Of a stretch of DNA of 47,857 bases, positions 23,654-32,928 are shown piece after piece (the first letter of the stretch is position 1; every line of letters begins with the position of its first letter). The stretch is from CAZFER01 sp964517495. GTDB lineage: Bacteria; Hinthialibacterota; Hinthialibacteria; Hinthialibacterales; Hinthialibacteraceae. The notes under the pieces are model-generated. The model was not told where the DNA came from, ran no database searches, and saw only the letters and a list, made by a program, of their open reading frames with translations. The DNA is taken from NCBI GenBank assembly GCA_964517495.1, contig CAZFER010000050.1, forward strand, positions 1 to 47,857, in the 5' to 3' direction. A program made the position numbers and the translations under genes.

Positions 23654-24034
23654 ATGCATTTCATTTACTATAAATACAAATTTAATAAATATTCCTTGTC
23701 GATTATACTCATAACTATGCTCCTTTCCACTCTTGCCTGCTCTCAACCGGATCCATTCGATTCACCCGGCTACCAGGTTTATAAAGATTCCGGCTGCATT
23801 CGCTGCCACGGCATCGACCTTAAAGGGGGAGATAGAGGACCGACTCTGCTTTACCTATCCGACTATTGGGAACAGGAAGAATTGGTTGAATTCCTAAAAA
23901 ATCCCTCCCGATACAAAGAAGATGTTCCACGTCTGGATCAACTATCTCAGCAATATCGTGAAGCCATGCCCAGCGTTGTCATCAGCGAAGAGGACCGCAA
24001 AAAACTCAGCGAATTTTTACTCAATCCCAAATAA
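23654..24034 (+). CDS. Monoheme c-type cytochrome, membrane attached
   Basis: This 126-aa protein has a hydrophobic N-terminal segment (about 12-28) ending in STLAC, an imperfect lipobox, so it is either a lipoprotein (C29) or a signal-anchored protein. A small class I cytochrome domain follows, with heme site CIRCH at 48-52 and a candidate distal ligand M105 in AMPS. GAGG precedes the ATG. Its position after the Rieske/cytochrome b/octaheme operon suggests an electron shuttle for that complex, although the repeat-filled gap may mean separate transcription. Confidence 0.88.
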   Translation: MHFIYYKYKFNKYSLSIILITMLLSTLACSQPDPFDSPGYQVYKDSGCIRCHGIDLKGGDRGPTLLYLSDYWEQEELVEFLKNPSRYKEDVPRLDQLSQQYREAMPSVVISEEDRKKLSEFLLNPK

Positions 24035-24064
24035 GCCAGTTCATATTCTTAACAGTTTTGAGTT

Positions 24065-24190
24065 CATGTTTTTACCCATGATGGCATGGGCAAAACACAA
24101 CCTGCCCTGGAGCCACCTTTACAACCTTTGCCACCTGACAACATCGGCTTATAACCTGTGCTACCCGGATTTACAAACTGGATTATAGAA
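24065..24190 (+). repeat. Dispersed repeat family R2, copy B
   Basis: This is an inverted counterpart of 10621-10745, found between the cytochrome c and porin genes. The best block, GCATGGGCAAAAC through CCCTGGAGCCACCTT, is nearly identical. The hairpin part of copy A is degenerate here. Confidence 0.7.
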
Positions 24191-24215
24191 AACAGCATTT
24201 TATTACATTTTTCAC

Positions 24216-24244
24216 TTGAACCTCTCCCCTATATTCTCTTTAAT
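24216..24244 (+). promoter_or_regulatory. Putative promoter of the porin gene
   Basis: TTGAAC (24216-24221) and TTTAAT (24239-24244) are 17 bases apart, matching four and five of six sigma70 consensus bases. The porin ATG follows 38 bases downstream. Confidence 0.4.
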
Positions 24245-24282
24245 GGAATCATACGCATCTTCAATCGGGTGAGGTTATAGGG

Positions 24283-25710
24283 ATGAAGAAACTAAAATGG
24301 GGTTGGATTGTGATGTTGAGTATTGTTTTATTAGGACAATACACTTACGCGGTTGATACAGATAGCGAGAAGTTTAAAAAATTCGAGCAGCGATTGAATG
24401 CCTTGGAAAAGCATTTGGGACTGCCTTCCTCCAAACAGAAAACCACGAACATTGATGATCTCCTCCAACGCTTGGAAGCGCTTGAAAAAACCGTCTATGA
24501 AAGCGAACAACCTGCGAAACGTATTCCTTCAACAACAGATGCACTACCCACCACACCAAAATTTAAACCGGCTACAGAAGAAGTGGCCGTCCCCCCTCCA
24601 GAGGGGGCTGAAACGATGGACTGGGAAAAGTGGGAAGGTGGGGATCCCGGTTCTTATCTAACATCAGGTTTGGATATCTGGGGTTATGCGGAAACGAGTT
24701 TCGTTTGGGATGACAAACGGGATATGACAACATTTTCTGCCGATGTAATTGAACTGGATTTAACCAAACAATTAACAGACTGGGCGGTCATGGGAGCCGA
24801 CTTGGATTTTATCAACGAGCGCCGTGATCCCGTCCGCCTATCATTTTTCCGTCATCCAGGTTATGCCCTCCCGGCTCGAAATGTTCTACCATACAGTAAT
24901 ACAAGTATCGGTGGTGATGACGATGATGATTTCATTATGGAACAGTTATTCCTGCGTGTCCGGCCGATGGAAAATCTAGAGGTGACCAGCGGTAAGTTTA
25001 ACGTCCCCGTGGGATTGGAACAACGCGATGCATCCAGGCGTTTCAATGTCATCCCCAGCCAATTGTTTTATCTTTGGCCACGTGATCTAACCGGGGTAAT
25101 GGCAACCTACCAGGTCAATGACCAACTCGCTGTCAGCCCCTATATCTTTAATGGCTGGGATAACGATGAAAACATAAATGATTCGTTTATCTATGCCCTT
25201 TATACCAATTACCAGGTGCTCAACGATATTAATCTGGCTGCCACCGTCGCTTATGGCCCGCCTTTCCACGATAATGATGAAGACGATGCATTTCTATTTG
25301 ATGCAGAACTACGCTATACCGGAATTGAAAATTTCTTTGCCGGCCTGGAATATATGTTCGTTACGACCGAGACCAATAACCTGCCCTCCTCCTATGCATT
25401 CGGCACGGTTCAATATCAGGGCCTTTTAGGCCAAATGAATTATCGATTCAGTGACTTATTTGGCCTGACGCTCCAATCCAGCATGGTAGTGGATGATGAT
25501 GGTTTTCTTTGGGGGCTTGAGGATGATATATGGTGGGAAGCCTCCGTTATCCCATCCTTGTATTTCACAAAAGATATTGAACTGCGCCTGCAATATCAAC
25601 ATCAGGAAGCCACTGATGGAACCATTGGCTATTTACAAAAAGACGGAACCACCGTCCGGCGGGAAAAATCCAACGATGTTATCTTTCTATCGCTATTTTG
25701 GAACTTTTAA
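24283..25710 (+). CDS. Outer-membrane porin with N-terminal coiled coil
   Basis: This 475-aa protein has a signal peptide (1-24, ending TYAV). A heptad-rich segment (about 27-70, FEQRLNALEKHLGL and LLQRLEALEKTV) would trimerise as a periplasmic coiled coil, followed by a Pro-rich linker. From about residue 125 alternating amphipathic beta strands with acidic loops run to a terminal Phe (FLSLFWNF), the usual outer-membrane insertion signal. 'SGKFNVPVGLEQRD' and following text resemble porins of the phosphate-selective/OprP-like or DcaP-like type. The substrate may be an anion, perhaps nitrate or nitrite given its neighbours, but this is inference. The cupredoxin gene starts 11 bp after the stop. 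Confidence 0.85.
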   Translation: MKKLKWGWIVMLSIVLLGQYTYAVDTDSEKFKKFEQRLNALEKHLGLPSSKQKTTNIDDLLQRLEALEKTVYESEQPAKRIPSTTDALPTTPKFKPATEEVAVPPPEGAETMDWEKWEGGDPGSYLTSGLDIWGYAETSFVWDDKRDMTTFSADVIELDLTKQLTDWAVMGADLDFINERRDPVRLSFFRHPGYALPARNVLPYSNTSIGGDDDDDFIMEQLFLRVRPMENLEVTSGKFNVPVGLEQRDASRRFNVIPSQLFYLWPRDLTGVMATYQVNDQLAVSPYIFNGWDNDENINDSFIYALYTNYQVLNDINLAATVAYGPPFHDNDEDDAFLFDAELRYTGIENFFAGLEYMFVTTETNNLPSSYAFGTVQYQGLLGQMNYRFSDLFGLTLQSSMVVDDDGFLWGLEDDIWWEASVIPSLYFTKDIELRLQYQHQEATDGTIGYLQKDGTTVRREKSNDVIFLSLFWNF

Positions 25711-25721
25711 AGGAATCAATC

Positions 25722-26540
25722 ATGCACATAAAAAAAGAGTTCGGCAAAACTTCAAATCCATTCATGAGTGGTTGCATAAATTGTGATGCAGGCTGGAAAC
25801 CTGCATCACAAAGCCTGACCATGATAAAAGGCATCCTCTTTTGCCTTGCTATGCTTATCATACTCAACTCAAGCGCAAATGCCATTACGCTACCTGCTGG
25901 TGTCGTTAATCCTGTTACCGTGTCGGGTATGATCGAATTCCATGAGAAACTCTTGATCGGAACGAAAAAAGCATCGAAAGTCGAAAATGTAGTTGTTTAT
26001 CTGCAGCCAAACGACGACAAAACAAAAGATATTTTATCCCATTATCCCATTGAAACCGTCTGGTTAAACCAGCGAAATAAAACTTTTATCCCTCATGTGA
26101 TTGCTGTACAAAAGAATGGGAAAGTGCGATTTGGTAATGAAGATCCCTGGTTTCATAACATTTACAGCAACGACCCCAAATTCAACCTGGGCCGCTATCC
26201 CCGGGGATTTTACAAAGAGCAGCGCTTTGAGAAGACGGGTGTGTTTCATATCTTTTGTGATATCCACCCCACCATGCATGGATTAATCGTGGTGGTGGAT
26301 ACCCCCCTTTACACCTATACCATCAATGACGATGGTTCATTTGCCATCCCTGGTGTTCCACCCGGTAATTACCAATTGGTGGCCTGGCACGAACGGGCAG
26401 GTTTTACAACTCAAGATATAACCGTTGGGGAAAAGAATATTGCCAATTTGCTAATAAACGTCACAGCGAAAAAACGCAAGTCCTCATCACGGCCTTCAAG
26501 CCGTTACCAAAACAGGCGATCAACGTTGAACAATGAATGA
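25722..26540 (+). CDS. Secreted cupredoxin-domain protein with carboxypeptidase-regulatory-like tail
   Basis: From this ATG (AAAGGA seven bases upstream) the protein is 272 aa. A typical Sec signal, MIKGILFCLAMLIILNSSANA, begins only at the in-frame ATG 25821, so the first 33 residues are an unusual extension that includes a palindromic repeat. The mature part has a cupredoxin-like domain with type I copper ligands H145 (WFHN), C179, H182 and M185 (FCDIHPTMHG). A small beta domain 'GSFAIPGVPPGNYQLVAWHE' follows. The tail is basic and Ser-rich. It may carry electrons in the periplasm for the neighbouring respiratory genes. Either start is possible. The stop nearly abuts that of the convergent kinase. 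Confidence 0.82.
   Translation: MHIKKEFGKTSNPFMSGCINCDAGWKPASQSLTMIKGILFCLAMLIILNSSANAITLPAGVVNPVTVSGMIEFHEKLLIGTKKASKVENVVVYLQPNDDKTKDILSHYPIETVWLNQRNKTFIPHVIAVQKNGKVRFGNEDPWFHNIYSNDPKFNLGRYPRGFYKEQRFEKTGVFHIFCDIHPTMHGLIVVVDTPLYTYTINDDGSFAIPGVPPGNYQLVAWHERAGFTTQDITVGEKNIANLLINVTAKKRKSSSRPSSRYQNRRSTLNNE
25781..25811. repeat. 12-bp palindromic repeat inside the cupredoxin 5' end
   Basis: TTGTGATGCAGG and CCTGCATCACAA form a perfect stem around CTGGAAA. It lies between the best ribosome site/ATG (25722) and the ATG of the signal peptide (25821), and reads in frame as 'CDAGWKPASQS'. It looks like an inserted mobile palindrome. Confidence 0.75.
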
Positions 26541-26543
26541 GGA

Positions 26544-28472
26544 TTAAACGCCCACGGCAGTTTCTTCAATAGAATGCTGTGTGGGTAAGGGCAATTCAAT
26601 GATAAAGGTGGTTCCTTTACCGACTGTGCTATGACAGTATATCTTCCCTTCATGGTCTTGAACAATCTTTTTGCATATATCGAGTCCAAGCCCAAGCCCT
26701 TTTTCACCTTTGGTGGAGAAAAAGGGTTCCCATATTTTTTCCAGGTTTTCCTCTGGAATTCCAGATCCTTCATCATGAACCTCAATATGCGCCTGCTTGT
26801 CAATGGCTTGTAACAAAACTTGAATCGTACCCCTTTTATCCATGGCATGGGCCGCATTGCGCATGAGATTGATTAACACCTGGCTAATTCGTTGATGATC
26901 ACATACGACGCTGCCACAATCATTCAATTCCGTTTTTACCTCTATACCCTCCAAATCAGCATCAAACTTAACGAAATTCACTGTCTTATCAACTGTTTCA
27001 CGCAAGTTTTTTGCGGTCATACTATAATCCACGTCGCTTCCCTCACTCTTCGTGAACACGCGAATATCATCTAAAATACGCAAAATATAGTCTTTTGCAT
27101 CCAGTATCATTTGCGTGTAATTCTGTACTTTTTCATCATCCGGATACCGGCGACCGATCAATTCCGCTGCCATGCCAAAACTGAGTTGATTACGAATTTC
27201 ATGGTTGATCGCCCCCGCCATACTTCCAACACTGGCCAGTTTCTCTTTTTTGATGAGTTCCTCTTGCAACGCTTTGATCTGTTCAATCCGGTTCAGGATG
27301 GATATGCGCATATGTTCCAATGTTTCCGCTAATTTCCCCATCTCATCTTCCGCGTGATAATCAATCTTGTATTCCAGGTTTCCTGCTTCTAGTTGACTGG
27401 CGGCATGGACAAGGTGATCCACTGGTTTGGTGACACTTCTGGATACCAAATAACCAAACAGTCCAGACCCCACCAACGCGATAACCGCGATGAGGAAAAA
27501 GGTTGTACGCAGTTGATCGATAAATGACAGGGCTTGTGTCTTTGAGGTCAAAATGATCTGATAGGCCAACGGATCACCAAACGCATCCAATATCGGCCAA
27601 AAACGGCCACTCATTTCCGAATTTTGGTATTGATAATTTAAACGTCCTTCGACTTCACCCTCATTCCGCTGAAGATGTTGGTTAAAGTGATTAACCAAAG
27701 CGACCTTAAAGGTGGCAGGAAATGTTTCGGGAATATTACTCGCTAATATGCGCCCTTCAGGGGACAGGAACGTCACATAGATAGCGCCAATCCCCACCTG
27801 ATCTTCTTTATCTTCTGATGAATTAACAATCTCACCGACCGTATTTGAATCAACCTGAAATCCAAGACATAAATAACCTTTCACCTGGCCGGATAACGTA
27901 ATAGGCTGTAAAACACTTTGATACAAGCGGCCCTTATGGACACAAGGAGCGCGGTTAACATCCTCCAATTGGGTTAGTTCCCACAAGGAAGTTGAATGTA
28001 GCCGGTCATTTTCCAGCGTTATTCCTTTCGAATACAAAGCAAGACCGGTTAAATCTGTAATGATAACAAAATCCGGATCAATCAACCCTTGTGAACTGGA
28101 AAGGATGGTTTCCACCTGTTCCTTAATGGTTGCAATGGCTTCTTTCTTGAAATTTTCCTTGGCCTGTTGATATTCTTCATCAGAAAGATCAGGTTGTACC
28201 TCTCTTGGATCGACATAGTGGGATTCCAATGCCCAACCCAGATCCTGGCGTACTGTCAATAAAGCCCCTTGCAACAATTGAGTCGAGATGATCCGTTCTT
28301 GCACTTGTTCCAGGCTGTGATAGACCCGTTCGATTTCATTTTCCATATACTGAATGATCGGTTTTTGAATAATGGCTGTACTGGCGATAAACATCGCCGT
28401 CAATCCAACCAGCAATAAAACCGACATTGCAAAAAAGATTTTGGTGCGAAATCTCATATTCCTTAATTTCAT
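26544..28472 (-). CDS. Membrane sensor histidine kinase (Cache-like sensor, HAMP)
   Basis: This protein is 642 aa from the ATG at 28472, which has GGGGTGA upstream. An ATG 13 codons earlier (28511) lacks a ribosome site. TM1 is at about 12-32 and TM2 at about 324-342, with a 290-residue periplasmic sensor between them that has Cache-like features ('VIITDLTGLALYSKG', 'SPEGRILASNIP'). HAMP follows (about 343-395), then a coiled linker, the phospho-accepting H424 in GAINHEIRNQ, the N box LINLMRNAAHAM and G boxes DEGSGIPEENL and GEKGLGLGLDICKK. It should signal to the response regulator encoded just upstream. Confidence 0.93.
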   Translation of the reverse strand: MKLRNMRFRTKIFFAMSVLLLVGLTAMFIASTAIIQKPIIQYMENEIERVYHSLEQVQERIISTQLLQGALLTVRQDLGWALESHYVDPREVQPDLSDEEYQQAKENFKKEAIATIKEQVETILSSSQGLIDPDFVIITDLTGLALYSKGITLENDRLHSTSLWELTQLEDVNRAPCVHKGRLYQSVLQPITLSGQVKGYLCLGFQVDSNTVGEIVNSSEDKEDQVGIGAIYVTFLSPEGRILASNIPETFPATFKVALVNHFNQHLQRNEGEVEGRLNYQYQNSEMSGRFWPILDAFGDPLAYQIILTSKTQALSFIDQLRTTFFLIAVIALVGSGLFGYLVSRSVTKPVDHLVHAASQLEAGNLEYKIDYHAEDEMGKLAETLEHMRISILNRIEQIKALQEELIKKEKLASVGSMAGAINHEIRNQLSFGMAAELIGRRYPDDEKVQNYTQMILDAKDYILRILDDIRVFTKSEGSDVDYSMTAKNLRETVDKTVNFVKFDADLEGIEVKTELNDCGSVVCDHQRISQVLINLMRNAAHAMDKRGTIQVLLQAIDKQAHIEVHDEGSGIPEENLEKIWEPFFSTKGEKGLGLGLDICKKIVQDHEGKIYCHSTVGKGTTFIIELPLPTQHSIEETAVGV

Positions 28473-28514
28473 TGATTCACCCCATTGCAAATTCGCCAAT
28501 ACATCAACCATCTA

Positions 28515-29105
28515 TCATATTTCATAATATTTTCCAACCACACTCAAAATCCGTTCAACATTCAATGGCTTGGTTAAAAAATCCGTCATCCCATAGCGGA
28601 TCGCTTCTGTCACATATTCCTGAGTTGGATTCCCCGTCATAATGATTACAGGAGTTTTTGTATCGAAGCTACGAATCTCTTTCAAAGCATCCAAACCATT
28701 CATGCCTTTCATCTCGATATCCATCAACACCAAATCAGGCGATTCTTCACGAACCAAATCCACCGCCTGCAATCCATTCTCTCCCTCAATGAATGAATGA
28801 AAACCATATTGTGATAACGTGTTCTTTACCAGGTTTCTAACCAACGGGACATTATCCACAATCAACACTTTCAGGTTTTTCTCTTTATCATTTTTTGGGG
28901 ATGATTGTGCTGATGGAGATTCAACCACTTTCATCCCCTCAGGATTGTCAATAAAATCAAGTGGATCATCCTGAATATCCAGGCCATTGGCCTTGCGCCA
29001 TTTGAGAACGGTTTGCGAAAACTCCTCGCGATCCACAACACCCGATTCAACGAGATGGTTTATAAGTGATTGCAATAAAACCCATGCATCATTTTGTTGG
29101 TTCAT
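28515..29105 (-). CDS. Response regulator with C-terminal receiver domain
   Basis: This protein is 196 aa from the chosen ATG. The frame is open to a GTG at 29207, but the extra residues look unstructured and no good ribosome site is seen for either start, so the start is uncertain. Residues 1-45 form a small helical region. The receiver domain fills 78-192: IVDN (83-84 acidic/Asn pair instead of Asp-Asp), phosphoacceptor D129 in LVLMDIEM, T157 and K179 in LTKP. There is no DNA-binding output domain, so it acts through protein contacts. It ends 42 bp before the histidine kinase start, on the same strand. Confidence 0.88.
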   Translation of the reverse strand: MNQQNDAWVLLQSLINHLVESGVVDREEFSQTVLKWRKANGLDIQDDPLDFIDNPEGMKVVESPSAQSSPKNDKEKNLKVLIVDNVPLVRNLVKNTLSQYGFHSFIEGENGLQAVDLVREESPDLVLMDIEMKGMNGLDALKEIRSFDTKTPVIIMTGNPTQEYVTEAIRYGMTDFLTKPLNVERILSVVGKYYEI

Positions 29106-29276
29106 AATCCAATCCACACTCTGCGAATTCACTCTTTCCAATGAAGTTATTCTAATCCCATTGGCAGAATTCACAACGTAAGTCAAAGGAATTAACCTCA
29201 CCCCCACGCATCAGCCATTTGACTTGTAAGTTCACCCCAAGGATAAGAATCCATCCACAAAATTGGATTAACACGA

Positions 29277-29282
29277 TATAAT
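29277..29282 (+). promoter_or_regulatory. Putative -10 element of the sulfatase-superfamily gene
   Basis: A perfect TATAAT is 40 bases before the ATG at 29322. No convincing -35 lies 16-18 bases upstream (TCCACA region). Confidence 0.35.
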
Positions 29283-29321
29283 GCATTCCTAAATCTTGCC
29301 TTCCACCAATGAGGAGACCTA

Positions 29322-32300
29322 ATGAAAGAACCGATTTCCAGACGCACCATGTTGCAAGCCACCTTGGGTTCAATGATGGCCTTGGGTTGCGGTAAAACAC
29401 CCCTAGAACCAACCAATGTCGTGTTAATCATTTTAGACGCACTGCGTGCCAAGTCGCTGCCCATGTACGGCTGTCCACGCAATACGAGTCCCTTCCTTAA
29501 TCAATTGAGCAAACGTTCATTCCTATATACAAATTGTTACTCGGCTTCAAGTTGGACAATCCCCTCAGTAACAAGTATTTTAACCGGCCTTTTACCTTCT
29601 GAACACAATGTGGCTAAAATTCAGATTTCCATTCCACCTGATATTCCAAGCTTACCTAAAAAGTTAAAAAATGTGGGATATCACACAGGATTATTTACAA
29701 ACAATAGTGTCATTTCTGAAGGTTTTGGGCTTGAAGCCCACTTTGACCAAACCGCCTTTAATTCATATGAGCCGGAAGAATCTCAAAAAGTGGTCGACAA
29801 TTCCCTCCAATGGATTAATCAGGTAAAAGATCAACCTTTCTTTGCCTATGTTCATCTTCTCCCACCCCATATCCCTTATAGTCCACCGGAAAAGTTCGTC
29901 GATGCCATGAAGGCCCAATACAAAATTCATCCTCCAACCGCTGATTATCTTGAACCTAATCTAAAAACCATTGATAGTTCTTTGGGGGATATGCGTTGTG
30001 AAGGCCGATTTCCCACATCCATTACTTTACCGTGGAATTCAAATGATCCATTGTATTATCTCATGCGCTATGAAGCCAACACAATGTTTGGTGATTCATT
30101 GATCGCCAATTTCATGAGCCGTTACAACCGGATGAACATCGCCAGGCCAACTGTCTTTGTGATTACCTCGGATCATGGTGAATGTTTTGGTGAAAAAGGG
30201 CATGCCAATCATGGTGAAACCATCAATAACGCCATTCTGCATGTTCCCTTAATCATTCACAATGATGCCGATCCAACCGCAAAGATAATTGACACGCCGG
30301 TGTCTCATTTTGACTTTGGCAGCACCATCCTGGCCTTGTCCGGCTCGGAAGAGATTGTCGGCGATTATGGGTGGGATATTCTATCAAAAGAAGTCAATAT
30401 TCCGGATGACCGAATCATCATGTCCCAAGAGGTTCCCACAAGGCACCCGACCGAAAAAGGTTGGGCCATCACCCATAAAGGATGGCGGCTGCTTTATAAT
30501 GATTTCCCCTGGTATGGGAACGACCGTTTATTGCAGGTGCAAACCGGTGAACCACTTCCCTATCGAAACAACACAATTCCTATTGAAATCCCACCCACGG
30601 CCATTAAAGTACCACTAACCTTGGCCGAAGGAGTGGTGTTGGAATCCTTTGGTATTCATTCACCTGTCGTTGAATTCGATGAAACCTATTCTTTCTCAGG
30701 CACAGTTCGTTTAGAGAATCAAACCGGTGAGCTAATTCTGCGAAGTCAATTGAATGGCAAAGAATCTTATGAACTAGGGCGATTCAAATGTGACAAGGAA
30801 ATAGTCACATTCAATGGCGAATTAAAAGCAGTGGCTTACAACGCCACTCACCCTCAATCAGATATGGCCATTGAAGCCGTGTGGAAACCGTCTGCAACTA
30901 GTGAAAAATCAACTGAGCGGCCCCAGTCTTTGATACATTTCCTTATTTATCGTCCCTTCAAAATCTCCAACGACCTTCTGTTGATTGGTATGTCCATCAA
31001 GCCTTCAATTCCATTTGCGGGTGAAGATGTGATGCTTACGTATCGATACCGTTATTTACAGCATCAACACCAGGATCGCCTTATTCAGTTTGAACTGTTG
31101 GATGACAAGAATAACGTTGTTTTAAGTCAGGAACGAATCGTTTACGGTAAATACTACAAGTCACGCTTTTCTGAACGAACCAAACCCATATTAGAGGGGC
31201 ACCGAACGTATGATTCATTTTGGCTGAGTTTACCCAGTGAATTAAACGCTGGCCAATACCGTATACGGCTGCGGCTTTGTTCCATTAAGATGCTTAAGGA
31301 AGATATTGACACCAAACAATATGAGATTGTGAAACGTTTCGAACCATTCCATGAACAGGCCATTCAAATTGAATCCAAAACGATAATGGCGCTAAAGGCT
31401 TTGCTGCATGCCAACAAACCTATCACCTATCATCAGGGATTACATTCAGAGGCCGTATTGAAATCCTCACCTCCTGAACAGCTTCTTCCCATTTTAAAGC
31501 GGCTATATTATCTTTATCCCAATGAAGGCCATAGTCAGTTTCTCATGGCCCGACTCACATCTGATCCCAAACAGCGTGAAGCTCATCTAAGGCGCTGTTT
31601 GGCCTTAACCCCTTATCACTATCAGGCTCTAACCCTTGCTTCCAAGGAATCCTGGGGGAATAAACACCTCCACCTCCAATCAAAGTTAACTCCATCCAAA
31701 AAGCAATCCTATATATTTCAAAATATCATTCAATTGATGGGATTTGACTTGACCAAAGCTCCGAATAAAGAGCCTGCACTCTATTTGACATTATACTGGC
31801 AAGCCCTGGCCAGAATGGACAAACCATATGCCGGCCATCTCATTGTCATTAATAATGATACGGGTGAAACGGTGGAATCTTATAGCATTTGGTTTTTAGG
31901 TGGAAATATTCGACCTGCTTATTCATGGAAGATTGGTGAAACCGTTTGTGATTCCCTTTATATCCCGTTTGAGACCCTGCCCAATGAAGTCTTCATCTTT
32001 TTCCGAATCTACGCTCATTGGGATCATGTGTATGCCGGATGGGTGGAACCTTACACTCTCTCGATTAAGGAGTATAAAACCAATAAGCCGGTAAATATTG
32101 CCAAATTAGGGACATTTAATACAGCGTCACTCAAGGTGAACAAGAAAGATTTAAAAGTGGCCAAGCGTACGGATATTTCATTTTACCAATTATATAATCT
32201 AGCCGAGGATCCTGATGAACAGAATAACCTGGTTATGCTTCAACAAGACAAGATGAAAGACTTACACTACAAAATGATAACCCTACTTGAAAAAGGACGC

Positions 32301-32381
32301 CTATCTCTGACGCCAGGAGAACGGCAATTATCACCAGCGATGGAGGAGCGCTTGAAAGCATTGGGTTATACGGGAGATTGA
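29322..32381 (+). CDS. Sulfatase-superfamily lipoprotein with large internal insertion
   Basis: This 1019-aa protein has a Tat-like SRRTMLQ start (6-12) and lipobox-like MALGC (19-23). The alkaline phosphatase/sulfatase fold is shown by metal-site strand VLIILDALRAKSLPMYG (D39), the active-site region SSWTIPSVTSILTGLLPSEH (76-95) and DHGE at 284-287 with GEKGHANHGET. The nucleophile position is Thr79 with Val at the usual Arg, so the formylglycine motif CxPxR is absent. The typical C-terminal end (LYNLAEDPDEQNNL at 957-970, then LKALGYTGD) is separated by about 500 residues (roughly 410-940) with beta-rich and helical-repeat character. It may cleave or transfer a phosphate or phosphoalcohol rather than a sulfate. 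GAGGAG precedes the ATG. Confidence 0.85.
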   Translation: MKEPISRRTMLQATLGSMMALGCGKTPLEPTNVVLIILDALRAKSLPMYGCPRNTSPFLNQLSKRSFLYTNCYSASSWTIPSVTSILTGLLPSEHNVAKIQISIPPDIPSLPKKLKNVGYHTGLFTNNSVISEGFGLEAHFDQTAFNSYEPEESQKVVDNSLQWINQVKDQPFFAYVHLLPPHIPYSPPEKFVDAMKAQYKIHPPTADYLEPNLKTIDSSLGDMRCEGRFPTSITLPWNSNDPLYYLMRYEANTMFGDSLIANFMSRYNRMNIARPTVFVITSDHGECFGEKGHANHGETINNAILHVPLIIHNDADPTAKIIDTPVSHFDFGSTILALSGSEEIVGDYGWDILSKEVNIPDDRIIMSQEVPTRHPTEKGWAITHKGWRLLYNDFPWYGNDRLLQVQTGEPLPYRNNTIPIEIPPTAIKVPLTLAEGVVLESFGIHSPVVEFDETYSFSGTVRLENQTGELILRSQLNGKESYELGRFKCDKEIVTFNGELKAVAYNATHPQSDMAIEAVWKPSATSEKSTERPQSLIHFLIYRPFKISNDLLLIGMSIKPSIPFAGEDVMLTYRYRYLQHQHQDRLIQFELLDDKNNVVLSQERIVYGKYYKSRFSERTKPILEGHRTYDSFWLSLPSELNAGQYRIRLRLCSIKMLKEDIDTKQYEIVKRFEPFHEQAIQIESKTIMALKALLHANKPITYHQGLHSEAVLKSSPPEQLLPILKRLYYLYPNEGHSQFLMARLTSDPKQREAHLRRCLALTPYHYQALTLASKESWGNKHLHLQSKLTPSKKQSYIFQNIIQLMGFDLTKAPNKEPALYLTLYWQALARMDKPYAGHLIVINNDTGETVESYSIWFLGGNIRPAYSWKIGETVCDSLYIPFETLPNEVFIFFRIYAHWDHVYAGWVEPYTLSIKEYKTNKPVNIAKLGTFNTASLKVNKKDLKVAKRTDISFYQLYNLAEDPDEQNNLVMLQQDKMKDLHYKMITLLEKGRLSLTPGERQLSPAMEERLKALGYTGD

Positions 32382-32419
32382 TAATAAAACTCAAAAAACA
32401 AGCGAATGATGGAAATAAG

Positions 32420-32451
32420 AAAACGGCGAGTCAATTGAAACCCGCCGTTTA
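32420..32451. terminator. Intrinsic terminator at the end of the ribosomal cluster
   Basis: AAACGGCG (32421-32428) and CGCCGTTT (32443-32450) form an 8-bp stem. On the minus strand it is followed by TTTTCTTATTT, so it terminates the transcript after rplQ. It may also stop the plus-strand sulfatase transcript, though the U-run is weaker on that side. Confidence 0.65.
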
Positions 32452-32516
32452 TAGAATACATATCTGGAATGTTCCGCAGGTAACGGCCAACAGCGTTGCC
32501 CTAAAGAACAACCCTT

Positions 32517-32891
32517 TTACTCTTCCTCAGGTGGTTCATATCCCACCAACTGAATGTAAGCCATCATGGCGCCATCGTTGGCTCGCGGGCCAATACGGAA
32601 GATTTGAGTATAACCACCCGGCCGTTCTTCAAATTCCAGGGCAATGTCTTCAAATAGTTTTTTGACAACGGATTTATCCCGAATCACCCGATTGACCTTT
32701 CGCCGTGCATGAACCGAGTCTGTCTTGGCGGATGTAATCAAACGATCAACCACCCGGCGTAATTCCTTGCATTTGGGAAGAGTGGTTTTGATACGTCCAT
32801 GCCTGAAGAGTGCGGTTGCCTGATTGGCCATCATCGCCTCACGGTGGGAGGTGGTACGCCCCAATTTTCGACCAGCTTTTCTATGATTCAT
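32517..32891 (-). CDS. rplQ: 50S ribosomal protein L17
   Basis: This 124-aa protein shows the L17 hallmarks MNHRKAGRKLGRTTSHREAM at the start, LFRHGRIKTTLPKCKELR, and a C-terminal YTQI(F)RIGPRANDGA block. It has a short acidic tail (PPEEE). It is the last gene of the cluster, 37 bp after rpoA, and is followed by a terminator. Confidence 0.98.
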   Translation of the reverse strand: MNHRKAGRKLGRTTSHREAMMANQATALFRHGRIKTTLPKCKELRRVVDRLITSAKTDSVHARRKVNRVIRDKSVVKKLFEDIALEFEERPGGYTQIFRIGPRANDGAMMAYIQLVGYEPPEEE

Positions 32892-32928
32892 TTCATCAAC
32901 TCCACTTTTGCGAATCGTTTATTTTCAT

